Source: Candidatus Binatia bacterium
GTDB lineage: Bacteria > Desulfobacterota > Binatia > UBA12015
Direction: 5' to 3'
NCBI GenBank assembly: GCA_029243485.1
Contig: JAQWRY010000088.1
Coordinates: 394,548-458,547 of the forward strand
DNA length: 64,000 nucleotides
Shown here one piece after another: positions 33,162-42,919 of this stretch. Position numbers and translations under genes: made by a program. Position 1 is the stretch's first letter; each line of letters starts with the position of its first letter. The notes under the pieces were generated by a model that searched no databases, was not told where the DNA came from, and worked only from the letters and a program-made list of their open reading frames with translations.

Positions 33162-34796
33162 TCAGCGCGCCGTGGAGGTCTCGTCCTGAACGGCCTCGGC
33201 CGACGTGCGCTCGGGCTTCACGTCGCTGTGGCAGGCGTTCTGATCGCCGACCTTCGGGAGATCGGTACCGCGGCGCTCGAGGAGTCCGCGACCCTGCTCG
33301 CCCACCCCGGGGCTCTGCATCGCGCGACGCTCGGGCTGGTAGTCAGGGTCGTTCCCGCTCGCGAACTCCACGATCTCCTTCGAGATGCGCATGCTGCACC
33401 AGTCGTGGCCGCACATCGCGCAGAAATCCGTGTCGACGTCGAGATCCTCGTCGTGCAGCGCGCGGGCGGTTTCGCCGTCGAAGGCGAGCTCGAACTGGCG
33501 CGGCCAGTTCAGTGCGGCCCGGGCACGGGAGAGATCGTCGTCCCACTCGCGTGCGCCGTCGACGCCACGGGCGATGTCGCCCGCGTGGGCGGCGATCTTG
33601 TAGGCGATGCAGCCTTCTTTCACATCCTGCGGGCGGGGCAGGCCGACGTGCTCTTTCGGCGTGACGTAGCAGAGCATGGCGGCGCCGTGGCGAGCGGCCT
33701 CGGTGGCGCCGATGGCGCTCGTGATGTGGTCGTAGCCGGGGAACACGTCGGTCACGAGAGGGCCGAGGACGTAGAAGGGCGCGTCGTCGCAGACCTTCTG
33801 CTGGAGTTCCATGTTGAAGCCGATCTGATCCATCGGAACGTGGCCCGGACCCTCGACCATGACCTGCACGCCTGCATCGCGAGCGCGGTGGACGAGTTCG
33901 CCGAGGGTGTGCAGCTCTGCGAGCTGGGCGGGGTCGGATGCGTCGGCAAGGCATCCGGGGCGCAGTCCGTCTCCGAGCGAGTAGGTAACGTCATACTCGC
34001 GCATGATCGCGCTGATCTCGTCGAACAGCTCGTACATTGGGTTCTGTTTGTTGTGGTGGATCATCCACTTGCCCAGCAGCGAGCCGCCGCGCGAGACGAT
34101 GCCGGTGATGCGGGGACGAACGAGCCCGAGATGCTCGCGCAGTACGCCCGCGTGGATCGTGAAGTAGTCGACGCCTTGCTGCGCTTGATGCTCGACTTCG
34201 GCGAGGATCATGTCGTGCGACAGCTCTTCGATCGAGCGGCCGATGATCATGCTGTAGATGGGCACCGTGCCGATCGGAATCGTGCTGTGGTCGATGATCG
34301 CCTGTCGGCATTCGGCGAGATCGCCGCCCGTGGAGAGATCCATCAGGGTGTCGGCGCCGTAGCGCTGCGCCCAGCGCAGCTTCTCGACCTCTTCGTCGAG
34401 GTTGCTCGAGACCGGTGATGCACCGATGTTCGCGTTGATCTTCGTCGTGATCATTCGACCGATGCCGGTCGGGTCGAGTCTCTTTTTGGCGACGTCGCCG
34501 CGAAGCGCGTCGTCGTCCTCGAGCTCGGCCTGGCGCTGCGGCGCCGTCTGATTGACCCAGAGCCCGGCGCGCTCGGTAGCGCCCGGGTGACCCACGACCG
34601 TGGAATCGCGACTCGTCGGAGTCTCGGAAGGGGGCTGGCCCGCGCTTCCCGCCAGGTGGCGGACGTTCGCCGGGATGACCAGGCGACCCCGCGCGACCTC
34701 GGCGAGGATGAGCTCTGCGGCGACGCCCTCCCTCTGGGCAACGCGGCGCATCTCCGGTGTGATCTGGCCTCTCCGAGCACTCTCGAGCTGAGTCAT
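33162..34796 (-). CDS. thiC: Phosphomethylpyrimidine synthase ThiC
   Basis: 544 residues. A radical-SAM-type enzyme making HMP-P from aminoimidazole ribotide. [58 protein letters not shown] and the C-terminal cluster motif CAMCGHDWC (CxxCx4C) are intact. I start at ATG 34796 because upstream sequence in frame belongs to the RND gene. It follows the RND exporter by 10 bases. There is no room for a TPP riboswitch in that gap, so regulation probably comes from the far promoter of the whole set. An Arg/Glu-rich C-terminal tail is an extension. Confidence 0.94.
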   Translation of the reverse strand: MTQLESARRGQITPEMRRVAQREGVAAELILAEVARGRLVIPANVRHLAGSAGQPPSETPTSRDSTVVGHPGATERAGLWVNQTAPQRQAELEDDDALRGDVAKKRLDPTGIGRMITTKINANIGASPVSSNLDEEVEKLRWAQRYGADTLMDLSTGGDLAECRQAIIDHSTIPIGTVPIYSMIIGRSIEELSHDMILAEVEHQAQQGVDYFTIHAGVLREHLGLVRPRITGIVSRGGSLLGKWMIHHNKQNPMYELFDEISAIMREYDVTYSLGDGLRPGCLADASDPAQLAELHTLGELVHRARDAGVQVMVEGPGHVPMDQIGFNMELQQKVCDDAPFYVLGPLVTDVFPGYDHITSAIGATEAARHGAAMLCYVTPKEHVGLPRPQDVKEGCIAYKIAAHAGDIARGVDGAREWDDDLSRARAALNWPRQFELAFDGETARALHDEDLDVDTDFCAMCGHDWCSMRISKEIVEFASGNDPDYQPERRAMQSPGVGEQGRGLLERRGTDLPKVGDQNACHSDVKPERTSAEAVQDETSTAR

Positions 34797-34806
34797 GCTT
34801 GAGGTT

Positions 34807-37152
34807 CTACGCTCGGTCCTCTGGGCGTTCAAGGACGCTTCCGAGGAGGCCCGAGCGGAGCCGGCTCCCATAGGCCAGCCGGGCCAGAGCGGGAAGCACG
34901 GTGAGAGAGGCGATGCCGGCGGCCAACAGCGTGACGGAGACCAGGACCCCGAGGCGCACGTGGATGGCAAAGGACGACAGGCAGAGCGTCGCGTACCCGG
35001 CGCTGTTCGCGCTTGCGACGAAGAAGATCGCCTTTCCGGAGGTGTCGTAGGTGGCGCGCAAGGCCGCACCGAAGTCCTTCCGGCGCGCGGTCTCCTCGCG
35101 CAATCGGAACAAGAAGTAGGCTGCGTAGTCCGCACCGATCCCGATCCCGAGCGCCGTCACCGGCGCCGTCACTACGTCGAGAGGGATTGAGAATGCGCCC
35201 ATCACACCGAAGTCGACGACGACGGCGATGAGTAAGGGCACGACGACGAGAAGACCGCCGAGCGCGCTTCGCAGGAGAACGCTGGCCACGAGGAACGTGA
35301 CGAGTGCGATCTGAGCGATGTTGATGAGCTTCCCGGCGACGACGACTTCTGTGAGTGCGGCGTTCGAGGCCAGGGTCCCCGCGATTCGAGCCTCGTATCC
35401 CGGAGGGAGTACGTCTTCAAGAATCATCTTGGCGTCGGCAATACGCTGCGTGCCGTACAGGGTGCTGTCGTCCTGCAAGAGTACGACGACCTTGGCGATG
35501 CGGTCGTCCGTGGTTAGCTGGGTCGTCACCGAGCCTCCGCCCGACTCGTAGAGAAAGAGGATCTGCTTCGCGAGTCGCGTGCGCTCGGGAAGCGGGAGCG
35601 TCGGGTCGTCTTCGAGCGCGCGGTACAGGAAGTGCAGCGTATCGACGATCGAGGTTGCCTTGCCGACGCCGGGAAGGTCTTCCATGCGTCGCTCGAACTG
35701 GTCGATGGCGCGCAGCGATTCGGGATAGAGGATCCCGCCCGCCTCGGGTGCCTCGATCAGGAAGACCAAGGTGTTCGTGCCGGCGAAGGTCGCGTTCAGG
35801 CGCTCGTCGTCGTCGTGGACCGTAGTGCCGGGCGCGAAGCTTCGTTTGAAACTCGTGTCGACGTGAATGCGCGAGGCGAGCCCGAAACAGATCACGACGA
35901 CCACCGTCGTCGAGGCGAGGATCGGGAGTGGCCACGAGGCGAGGACGCCGTCGGCTAGGCGTCCGAGCGTGGCGTCGAGGATTGCGTGTCGGTTCTCGCG
36001 GCCGACCTCCTTCTCGCGGGGCGGGGGAAGCGCCGCCCGGACGGCGGGAATCAGGGTCAGTTCGATCACGAGGATGGAGGTGACGCCGAGAGCGCCGAAC
36101 AGACCGAACGTGCGGACGGTCGCAAGATCGAACGTGACGAGCGAGGAGAGCGCGAGGGCCGCGATCGTGCCGGCGGCGACCATGACGGGGCCGATCTGCG
36201 CGATGGACTCAATGATGGCGGCGTGGTTGTCCCCCAGACGGGCGTACTCCTCGTAGTAGCGCTTCAGGATCTGCACGGCGTGTCCCGCGCCGACGGCCAG
36301 GATCAGAATCGGCGTCGTCGTGGTGAACGGATCGAGCGGCACGTCGAGCAGTCCCATGGCACCGATCGCCCACACGACCGCCAGGATCGCCGTGACGAAC
36401 GGCAGGAAGATGGCCTGCATCGTGCGGAACGCGTGGTAGTGAACCAGCCCGATTAGGATCAGCGCGAGCGGCAGGTACGTAGTGACTCGGGCGGACTCGA
36501 GGCCGAGCGCCCCTGCGAGAACGACGGGGCCGGACAGCGCGTACTCGAAGCTGCTGTCGTCGAGGGACGACATCTCGTCGCGCACCCGCGTGTAGAGGAG
36601 CTCGTAGCTCGGCAGCTCTTCGGTGAGGTCGAACGTCGCGTAGATCGCGATGCCATCGCCTTCGCGTGAGGCGAGCGTCTCGATGTAGGACGGGTTCGCA
36701 AAGACGCGCTCGCGAACCTCATCGGCCTCAGTCTGAGAAGAGGGCGCGGCCGACATCAGAGGATCGATCTCGATGTCCCCGTCGATGGCGCGGATGTCGT
36801 TCATGGCCGGCGAAGCGATGCTCTGGAAGAGCGGGTGGATGATCCCAGGGAGGGCCTCGATGCGTGCGCTCACCCGGGCGACGGATGTGAGAAACGGGGC
36901 AGAGAAGGCATCCCCGCTCGTCGGGAAGAGGCCGATCAGGACCAGGTTCTTGTCGCCGAAGCGTTCGTTGAGCTCCTGGAGCGCCTGGATCGCCTCGTGG
37001 GACGGAGGGAGGTTGCGATCGGGGTCGACTTCGAGTCTCAGTCGCGGCACTCCGAGCGCGAGGAGCGCCGAGACGAGCACGAGTGCGCCGATGACGATGC
37101 GACGGTGGCGTACGACGAACGTGGCCCACTTCCTGAATGCGGGGGATCCCAT
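34807..37152 (-). CDS. RND superfamily exporter (MMPL/HpnN-like)
   Basis: 781 residues, two repeats of one plus five membrane helices with large periplasmic domains. Segments include [40 protein letters not shown], and [20 protein letters not shown] in the second half. Typical lipid or hydrophobe exporter of the COG1033 type, proton-driven in the inner membrane. Its start overlaps the stop of the outer-membrane barrel gene (TAATG), and thiC follows 10 bases later. The barrel plus RND pairing suggests export of a lipid or terpenoid to the outer membrane. Confidence 0.9.
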   Translation of the reverse strand: MGSPAFRKWATFVVRHRRIVIGALVLVSALLALGVPRLRLEVDPDRNLPPSHEAIQALQELNERFGDKNLVLIGLFPTSGDAFSAPFLTSVARVSARIEALPGIIHPLFQSIASPAMNDIRAIDGDIEIDPLMSAAPSSQTEADEVRERVFANPSYIETLASREGDGIAIYATFDLTEELPSYELLYTRVRDEMSSLDDSSFEYALSGPVVLAGALGLESARVTTYLPLALILIGLVHYHAFRTMQAIFLPFVTAILAVVWAIGAMGLLDVPLDPFTTTTPILILAVGAGHAVQILKRYYEEYARLGDNHAAIIESIAQIGPVMVAAGTIAALALSSLVTFDLATVRTFGLFGALGVTSILVIELTLIPAVRAALPPPREKEVGRENRHAILDATLGRLADGVLASWPLPILASTTVVVVICFGLASRIHVDTSFKRSFAPGTTVHDDDERLNATFAGTNTLVFLIEAPEAGGILYPESLRAIDQFERRMEDLPGVGKATSIVDTLHFLYRALEDDPTLPLPERTRLAKQILFLYESGGGSVTTQLTTDDRIAKVVVLLQDDSTLYGTQRIADAKMILEDVLPPGYEARIAGTLASNAALTEVVVAGKLINIAQIALVTFLVASVLLRSALGGLLVVVPLLIAVVVDFGVMGAFSIPLDVVTAPVTALGIGIGADYAAYFLFRLREETARRKDFGAALRATYDTSGKAIFFVASANSAGYATLCLSSFAIHVRLGVLVSVTLLAAGIASLTVLPALARLAYGSRLRSGLLGSVLERPEDRA

Positions 37153-38633
37153 TAAAATGAGTAGGTCACGCGACCGTAGAGTTGGCTGTTGCGTTCATAT
37201 TGGCCGACTAGCGAGTCCTGATCTCCCCAGATGCCGAGAAGGCCCAGTTCGAGTCGCAGAGCGTCCGTCCACGCCCAACTCGCGTGCGCGCGTGTCAGCG
37301 CGTAGCCGGCCTCGATCCCCCAGACGCCCAACAGTTCCGTCGTGAGCCGTTCGCCGAACCACGGCGTTTCGAGGTTGACCGCGAGCCTCGTGTCGACGTT
37401 GCGCACGAGCAGCGGGACGTCGTTGTTGAACAGCAAGACTTGGTAGAACTCGACGAGCGCGAGCGTGTCGGCGAAGAACGTGTCGGCCGCGAGGCCCCAC
37501 TCGATCGCATCGCGTTTCACATACGTTGGAAGCATGAGAGTCTCGCCGTCGAGCAGGGCGTCGACGGCGTCCGGGTCGTTCACGACCTGATCGGTGAGGC
37601 GCGAGAGTTCGAACGACCATGGCCTTCCGAACTTGTATGCCCCCTCGGCCCGCACACTCCAATCCCCAACGGTAGTTGCTGCGTCGGCGCCGACCGATGT
37701 GTATCGAAGGTAGGCGGGAAGCAGTTCGGTTTCGACCGACGGGTCCTCAATCGGATCGTTGACGCGGGCCGTCGTGTCGAAGGCCGGAGCGGTGTCGTAT
37801 CCGTCGAAGAACATGAGGTGCCAATCTACGATGCCGCTGCGTCCGCCGAGCCGGACTCCGACGTTGCCGTTGTCGAACCGCCGGGCCGGCGCATCGCTGT
37901 TTCGCGCGACTTGATCGACAGGAAGGTCGCATGGGCAGGGCGTTCCGTCGATGGCGCCGACGAATATCGTGTCGGGCGCGCGGGCCGCGGGAGCGAACCA
38001 GCGCTCGCCGGGGAGAGGAAACCGCCAGGGGACGGCGATCGGCTGCCACACGAGTGAGAACTGCAGGTCGCTCGTGTGCCAGCTGGCGGGAGGCGAGGGC
38101 GCAAAGAGCTCGATGGAGACCGCGGGCACGGCGATCTTCCGATCCTTCTCGCTCACGAGGAACGGATCCTCATACTCGCGCGGGTTGAGCTGGTCGTTTG
38201 GTTGGATGACGTCGAGGATGCCCCAGAAGAACTTCTGGGTGCCGAGCCGGACCGCGGCATGCTCGGTGGTGAAATCGATCCAGGCTTCGCCGAGTTCGAG
38301 GGACGGAGAGTAGTTCTGGAACGTTCGGTCGAAGTCGAACGCTCCTGTGCGGGCGCCGAACGGGGGACCCCCAATTCGGCCGACGGCGGAGAGTTTCCAT
38401 CGAAGCTGGTCTGTCCACTTCTGAGTCGCGGAGAGGTCGAGCCGCGCCAGCGGGCGTTGCCTGGGTGTGTCGTCGTCGAAACGAGCGACGCCGAGCCCTT
38501 CGATCCGGCCCGACAATTCGACGGGACCCGCAGCAGCCGAGGCAGGCTGCGCCCCTAACACCGAGGCCAGGAGACAGATCAACAGGGTGGGCGACGAGAG
38601 GACGCGGTCGTTCTCCGGACCCACCAGCAGCAT
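37152..38633 (-). CDS. DUF1302-like outer-membrane beta-barrel protein
   Basis: 493 residues from ATG 38633, which begins a signal peptide (RVLSSPTLLICLLASVLGAQPASA); an in-frame ATG at 38678 is the alternative. The mature protein is all beta with alternating hydrophobic residues and ends in aromatic F (YGRVTYSF), the BamA-dependent barrel signal. WIDFTTEHAAVRLGTQKFFWG and NPREYEDPFLVSEKD fit DUF1302-type proteins, which often accompany RND lipid exporters. It is coupled to the RND gene downstream. Divergent from the PNPOx-like secreted protein, sharing an 85-base promoter region. Confidence 0.82.
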   Translation of the reverse strand: MLLVGPENDRVLSSPTLLICLLASVLGAQPASAAAGPVELSGRIEGLGVARFDDDTPRQRPLARLDLSATQKWTDQLRWKLSAVGRIGGPPFGARTGAFDFDRTFQNYSPSLELGEAWIDFTTEHAAVRLGTQKFFWGILDVIQPNDQLNPREYEDPFLVSEKDRKIAVPAVSIELFAPSPPASWHTSDLQFSLVWQPIAVPWRFPLPGERWFAPAARAPDTIFVGAIDGTPCPCDLPVDQVARNSDAPARRFDNGNVGVRLGGRSGIVDWHLMFFDGYDTAPAFDTTARVNDPIEDPSVETELLPAYLRYTSVGADAATTVGDWSVRAEGAYKFGRPWSFELSRLTDQVVNDPDAVDALLDGETLMLPTYVKRDAIEWGLAADTFFADTLALVEFYQVLLFNNDVPLLVRNVDTRLAVNLETPWFGERLTTELLGVWGIEAGYALTRAHASWAWTDALRLELGLLGIWGDQDSLVGQYERNSQLYGRVTYSF

Positions 38634-38718
38634 GGGCCTATCTGTTCCGCTTGCACCGGAAACCGCAAGCGAATCCATCTACTGTACTTACACGGAGGTG
38701 CGCAGTAGGCTCGCGCCG

Positions 38719-39195
38719 ATGCGAAAAGCGCTAATTTCGATGGCGATCGTGACGGCCCTGGCTGCCACGGCATCCGCGGCTTCGGCGGAGGTTGACACGG
38801 CGACGCGGAAGGCTTTAGCGGACTCGGACCTCATCTACACCGCCACCGAGCGCAAGGATGGCTCGCTGAGTTCGGCCGCGCCCATCTGGTTCTGGTCGGA
38901 TGGCGAGAGCGACGTCCTCTACACCAGCACCGCTCCCGACAGCTGGAAGGCGAAGCGGCTGGAGCGCGGGAGTCCGTTGCACGTCTGGGTCGGCGAGGAC
39001 GATGGGCCGTATCTGATCGGGGAAGCCGAGCGCATCGACGACCCGGAAACGGTGACCATGATGGGTGAGAAGTACTCCGACAAGTACTGGATCGCCTGGA
39101 TCGGGTTCTTCCGCCCGCGCGCGGACCGCGTGACGGAGGGCAAGACGATTGCCTACCGAGTGAAGCTCCGTCCGGCTGACGCCAAGGCCGAGTGA
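38719..39195 (+). CDS. Secreted PNPOx-like split-barrel protein
   Basis: 158 residues from ATG 38719. Signal peptide MRKALISMAIVTALAATASAASA, then a split-barrel fold with DLIYTATERKDGSLSSAAPIWFW, VLYTSTAPDSWKAKRLERGSPLHVWV, and DKYWIAWIGFFRPRADRV, like the pyridoxamine-phosphate oxidase/DUF2255-type FMN or heme-binding family. Export of such a fold is unusual. Cofactor and substrate are unknown. Convergent, two bases apart, with the hotdog dehydratase gene. Confidence 0.72.
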   Translation: MRKALISMAIVTALAATASAASAEVDTATRKALADSDLIYTATERKDGSLSSAAPIWFWSDGESDVLYTSTAPDSWKAKRLERGSPLHVWVGEDDGPYLIGEAERIDDPETVTMMGEKYSDKYWIAWIGFFRPRADRVTEGKTIAYRVKLRPADAKAE

Positions 39196-39196
39196 C

Positions 39197-39607
39197 TCAG
39201 TTGGGGAACTGAAGGGTCGCGGTTCCGATCACGAGGCGGTCGCCCGCCTCGTTCTCCATCCAGACGTCGCACTCGATGCGTCGCGTCTCGTCGTCCTTCT
39301 CGGTGATCATCGCCTGGATCTTCGCGGGGACGCCGGCGCGTGCGAGGCCCCGGAACGTCGTGCCGATGCGTTCGAGGCGCGAACCGGGCATCCAGCCCAG
39401 GAGGGTGCGCGAGAGCAGGCCGAGGGACATGTTGCCCGGCGTGATCTGGCCGGGAAGGCCTTCTTCCTGGGCGCTCTTGTTGTCCGTGAAGCGGCCCGCG
39501 TTCATGTCCATCGCGATGGCATGCTCGCGAACGAAGTCGGAAGCGAGATCGATCGTGACCGGATCGAGCTCGTCACCAGGCTCGATCGTTTCGAACGACG
39601 TGCTCAT
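39197..39607 (-). CDS. MaoC-like hotdog dehydratase, C-half type
   Basis: 136 residues from ATG 39607, which overlaps the stop of the preceding gene by 4 bases. Hotdog fold with DFVREHAIAMDMN and GLPGQITPGNMSLGLLSRTLLGWMPGSR in the expected order; the last strand is GDRLVIGTATLQFP. Works with its neighbour as a two-subunit enoyl-CoA or hydroxyacyl-CoA hydratase/dehydratase in fatty-acid or steroid/aromatic breakdown. Confidence 0.8.
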   Translation of the reverse strand: MSTSFETIEPGDELDPVTIDLASDFVREHAIAMDMNAGRFTDNKSAQEEGLPGQITPGNMSLGLLSRTLLGWMPGSRLERIGTTFRGLARAGVPAKIQAMITEKDDETRRIECDVWMENEAGDRLVIGTATLQFPN

Positions 39608-40074
39608 GCCGACTCCTTCTTCGCCGTCCGCTGCATCAGACGCGAGTCGACGTTCGCGATCAGCTCGTCGTTCTGATTGCGGATCTCTTGACGGAAGACG
39701 ACGAACCACATCGACCCGCTCCGTCCTGTCTTCTCGTAGATCTCGGTGATTCGCGAGATCGCCGTCACCTGGTCCCCGGCGCGAATCGGAACGCCGAGCT
39801 CGATGTCCTTCCCGGCATCGAAGCCGTCGCGGGTCATGTGCTTCATCACCTCGGGAGGCATCCACTGCCCGCCGCGGAGTTTCACGACGTAGGTTGGAAA
39901 GGCGATCAGGGCGCCGTGCGGGCCGGCCTTCGCAGCTTCCTCATCGAGGTAGATGGGATCGTCGATGCCCAACGTGCGCGCGTACCGGATCAGATCCTCA
40001 GCATGGATCTGCTCGTACGTATAGCGATCGTAGACTTCTCCGATGAGGCTCTTGTCGATGTCCTCGAACGACAT
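39604..40074 (-). CDS. MaoC-like N-terminal hotdog dehydratase
   Basis: 156 residues from ATG 40074. DRYTYEQIHAEDLIRYARTLGIDDPIY and FPTYVVKLRGGQWMPPEVMKHM followed by GVPIRAGDQVTAISRITEIYEKTGRSGSMWFVV match the FAS1-like/MaoC N-terminal dehydratase domain. It sits 10 bases after the acyl-CoA synthetase gene and overlaps the next hotdog gene by 4 bases, so activation and hydration of an acyl chain are encoded together. Confidence 0.82.
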   Translation of the reverse strand: MSFEDIDKSLIGEVYDRYTYEQIHAEDLIRYARTLGIDDPIYLDEEAAKAGPHGALIAFPTYVVKLRGGQWMPPEVMKHMTRDGFDAGKDIELGVPIRAGDQVTAISRITEIYEKTGRSGSMWFVVFRQEIRNQNDELIANVDSRLMQRTAKKESA

Positions 40075-40084
40075 CGGAAGGAGG

Positions 40085-41722
40085 TTAACGACCGGGGGTC
40101 GGCTGCGCGAGTAGCCGCTCGACCTCGTCACGCAGCCGTTTCTTGTGGATCTTGCCGCTCGGGGCACGGGGTAGATCGGCGTGGATGACCAGCTGTTCGG
40201 GGAGCTTCCTGGTCGTGAGGTCCTTTTCGCGCAGGAACGACACGAGTTTGTCGAGGGTCGGTGCATCGGCGCCCGGGGTCAGACGGATGCAGGCGCACGC
40301 CCGTTCGCCGGTCTCGGCGTTGGAGATCGGCACGACCGCGACCTCGGCAACGGCGGGATGCGTGGCGATTAAATCCTCGATCTCCCGGGCACTGATCTTC
40401 TCGCCCTTGCGGACGATGATGTCCTTCACGCGCCCGGTCACGGTGAGATAGCCCGTGCGATCGATGACGCCGAGGTCACCGGTACGCAGGAAGCCCTCCT
40501 CGTCGAACGTCTCCGCGTTGAGGCTCGCGTCGGCGTAGCCGACCATACAGTCGGGGCCGCGAGCGCGGATCTCGCCTTCGACCCCGATCGCCGTCGGCGT
40601 CCCGTTCTCGTCGCATATGCGGATCTCCACGCCCTGGAGGGGGCGCCCCTCTGTGTCGAGCCCGCGAGACTCGGCGTCCTCGGCGTCGGTGGTGGAGATC
40701 GTGGGGAACTCGGACGAGCCGTAGACGCGCTTAGAAATCAGGCCGGGAAGCTTCTCTCGCGCGAGTCGCATCAATTCCGACGGGACACTCGCGCCGCCGC
40801 ACGAGAACAGACGAAGGCTCGAGAGATCTCGCTTGCCGAGGTCGGGATGCGCGAGCATCTCTTGCAGGAAGGTCGGGGCGCCGATCATGTACGTTACACC
40901 TTCGGACTCGATTCGTTCGAGTGCGACGCCGGCATCCCATCGGTCCATGAGGATCGCACTCGTGCCGAGCAGGGCGGGCGCGAGAATGCCGTGGATGACT
41001 CCCGAGACGTGGGTGAGCGGGGAGGGCATCAGTACGCGGTCATCGGGGCCGAGCGCGTGTGCCACGCGAAGGCTCGCGAGTTCGGCGTCGAGAGTCTCGT
41101 GTGTGTGCATGGCGCCCTTCGGCGCTGCCGTCGAGCCCGACGTGTAGACGACCACCGCGAGGCTCGACGCATCGACCATGGGCACTTCCGTTTCGTCGGT
41201 CACAGCGAGAAGATGGGCGAAGTCCTCGGCCGGCGCTTCGGCGGGGCGTTCGGGTCGCGTGAACACGACGCGCGGCTCCCAGCTAGCGGCGGTCACGGCT
41301 TCCGCGAGGAGTTCGCGGTAGTCGATGTCGCCGCGTCGGTCCGGCATGACGATGACCTGCGGGGTCGTCTCCGACAGAATCAGCGCGACCTCGCGTGCCC
41401 GCAGGTGCGGGACGATCGGCACGGCGATGGCGCCGAGACGTACCGTCGCGAGAAGCGTGACCGCAGCCTCCCACCAGTTCGGCAGCTGGTAGGCCACCGC
41501 ATCGCCCGGGCCGACGCCGCGGCGAGCGAGGCCGCTCGCGCATCGCCTTACCGCTCGGTCGAGTTGGTCGAAACGGAGGTGCGTTCCTCCGTCGACGAGC
41601 GCGATTCGATCGGGCTGTTGTGCGCACGTCACCTCGAACCTCTGGAAGAGGGAGATGCCGCGCCAGAGTCCGGAGGACCGATAGAGGTCGGCCAAGCCCC
41701 CTTTGGGCTTGTCATGTTTCAT
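40085..41722 (-). CDS. Acyl-CoA synthetase (AMP-forming)
   Basis: 545 residues from ATG 41722. ANL superfamily motifs: VVYTSGSTAAPKGAMHTHE (P-loop), YGSSEFPTIS, GFLRTGDLG, GRVKDIIVRKGEKIS and the catalytic Lys in PSGKIHKKRL. Activates a carboxylic acid to acyl-AMP then acyl-CoA. It is the first gene of a three-gene operon with the two hotdog hydratases. The substrate may be a fatty acid or a cyclohexane/aromatic carboxylate; FadD3-like enzymes (CoA ligases for steroid or terpenoid rings) are a possibility. Confidence 0.92.
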   Translation of the reverse strand: MKHDKPKGGLADLYRSSGLWRGISLFQRFEVTCAQQPDRIALVDGGTHLRFDQLDRAVRRCASGLARRGVGPGDAVAYQLPNWWEAAVTLLATVRLGAIAVPIVPHLRAREVALILSETTPQVIVMPDRRGDIDYRELLAEAVTAASWEPRVVFTRPERPAEAPAEDFAHLLAVTDETEVPMVDASSLAVVVYTSGSTAAPKGAMHTHETLDAELASLRVAHALGPDDRVLMPSPLTHVSGVIHGILAPALLGTSAILMDRWDAGVALERIESEGVTYMIGAPTFLQEMLAHPDLGKRDLSSLRLFSCGGASVPSELMRLAREKLPGLISKRVYGSSEFPTISTTDAEDAESRGLDTEGRPLQGVEIRICDENGTPTAIGVEGEIRARGPDCMVGYADASLNAETFDEEGFLRTGDLGVIDRTGYLTVTGRVKDIIVRKGEKISAREIEDLIATHPAVAEVAVVPISNAETGERACACIRLTPGADAPTLDKLVSFLREKDLTTRKLPEQLVIHADLPRAPSGKIHKKRLRDEVERLLAQPTPGR

Positions 41723-41912
41723 GCGAGCCAACGTCGTGGCTCCTACGCTTAGGTTCGCCCGAACGTCAAGAGCCGTCACTCCCACGCGGGGTCCAGCCAC
41801 CGCCAGGCGATCAGGGTTGACACCATTTGTGGGCGAAATTTATAAGCCGGGGGCATCCTCCGCGCCTCCGAACTGGCGGCGGCGCAACCATTGCAAGGAA
41901 TACCCACCTCTT

Positions 41913-42899
41913 ATGAAGTTGATGCGCTTGCTGTCCGTGGCGGTCTCTCTGTTGGCAGCGTTCGCGGCGCCCTCCGGCGCCGCACGCGTCGTGGAGAACC
42001 TGTTCGCGGCAAAGCTGCTCGACGAGAATCGTGGGTGGGTCGTGGGTGCCTTCGGGGCCGTCTATCGGACGGACGACGGGGGGGCGACGTGGGATACCCA
42101 GAAGACGCCCACTCTGGATGACCTGTTCTCGATCGACTTTTCGAACGAGATGGATGGCGTCGTGGTGGGGAAGGCCGGAACAATCCTGCGCACCGACGAC
42201 GGTGGGAGGACATGGACGAAGATCGATGGCGGCACGAATCGCAATCTTTTCGCAGTCGCGTTCGCGAGCCGCGACCACGTCTGGGCCGTCGGCGACTGGG
42301 GCGCGGTGTTCGAGTCGGTAGACGGCGGCGAGACGTGGAAGGATCGGACTCTCTCCGACGATATCGTGCTGACGGACATGGCCTGGGCCGATGCGCAGCA
42401 CGGTGCACTGGTCGGTGAGTTCGGCAGCGTCCGTATCACCGACGACGGCGGCGTGACGTGGCGCCCGAGTGATGTTGGGACCGACAAGACGTTGTTCGGC
42501 GTGGACTTCAGGAGCCCCACCGACGGTTGGGTCGTCGGGATAGACGGCCTGATCCTTCGCACGCGGGACGGCGGCGAAACGTGGGATCTCCAGCGCGGGC
42601 AGCGCGGATCGTCTTCTCTTGCGGAACTCGGAGCCCTCGAGGCGCTTCGGAATCCGGGGCTCTACGACATCTCGTTCTCGGATGAATTCGGATACGTCGT
42701 CGGTGACATTGGCATGATGCTCGTCAGTGCGGATGGAGGAGAGAACTGGGCGGAGCACAAGTTGCCCGCCGAGATGGCGCTTCTCTGGGTGCGAGGTGTG
42801 TCGGCGGCGCCTGGCGACCACGCGGTCGTGGCCGGTGCGAACGGTCTCACGGCACGGTTCGATCGAGGTGAGGTCCTTCTCCAAAAGGGCGACGGCTGA
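41913..42899 (+). CDS. YCF48-like secreted beta-propeller protein
   Basis: 328 residues from ATG 41913. Signal peptide LLSVAVSLLAAFAAPSGAA, then seven-bladed propeller repeats of the TDDGGxTW type (TDDGGATWDT, TDDGGRTWTK, VDGGETWKD, TDDGGVTWRP, TRDGGETWDL). Matches the YCF48/HCF136-like photosystem assembly family, whose bacterial non-photosynthetic members often lie beside RND exporters. Twenty bases upstream of the RND gene, so it is likely a periplasmic accessory of that exporter. Confidence 0.88.
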   Translation: MKLMRLLSVAVSLLAAFAAPSGAARVVENLFAAKLLDENRGWVVGAFGAVYRTDDGGATWDTQKTPTLDDLFSIDFSNEMDGVVVGKAGTILRTDDGGRTWTKIDGGTNRNLFAVAFASRDHVWAVGDWGAVFESVDGGETWKDRTLSDDIVLTDMAWADAQHGALVGEFGSVRITDDGGVTWRPSDVGTDKTLFGVDFRSPTDGWVVGIDGLILRTRDGGETWDLQRGQRGSSSLAELGALEALRNPGLYDISFSDEFGYVVGDIGMMLVSADGGENWAEHKLPAEMALLWVRGVSAAPGDHAVVAGANGLTARFDRGEVLLQKGDG

Positions 42900-42919
42900 G
42901 CCCGGGCGGGATCCACTAG

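Noticed and set aside
34797..34806. TPP riboswitch before thiC
   Set aside because: Only 10 bases separate thiC from the RND gene, too little for the element; nothing similar was seen upstream of the operon.
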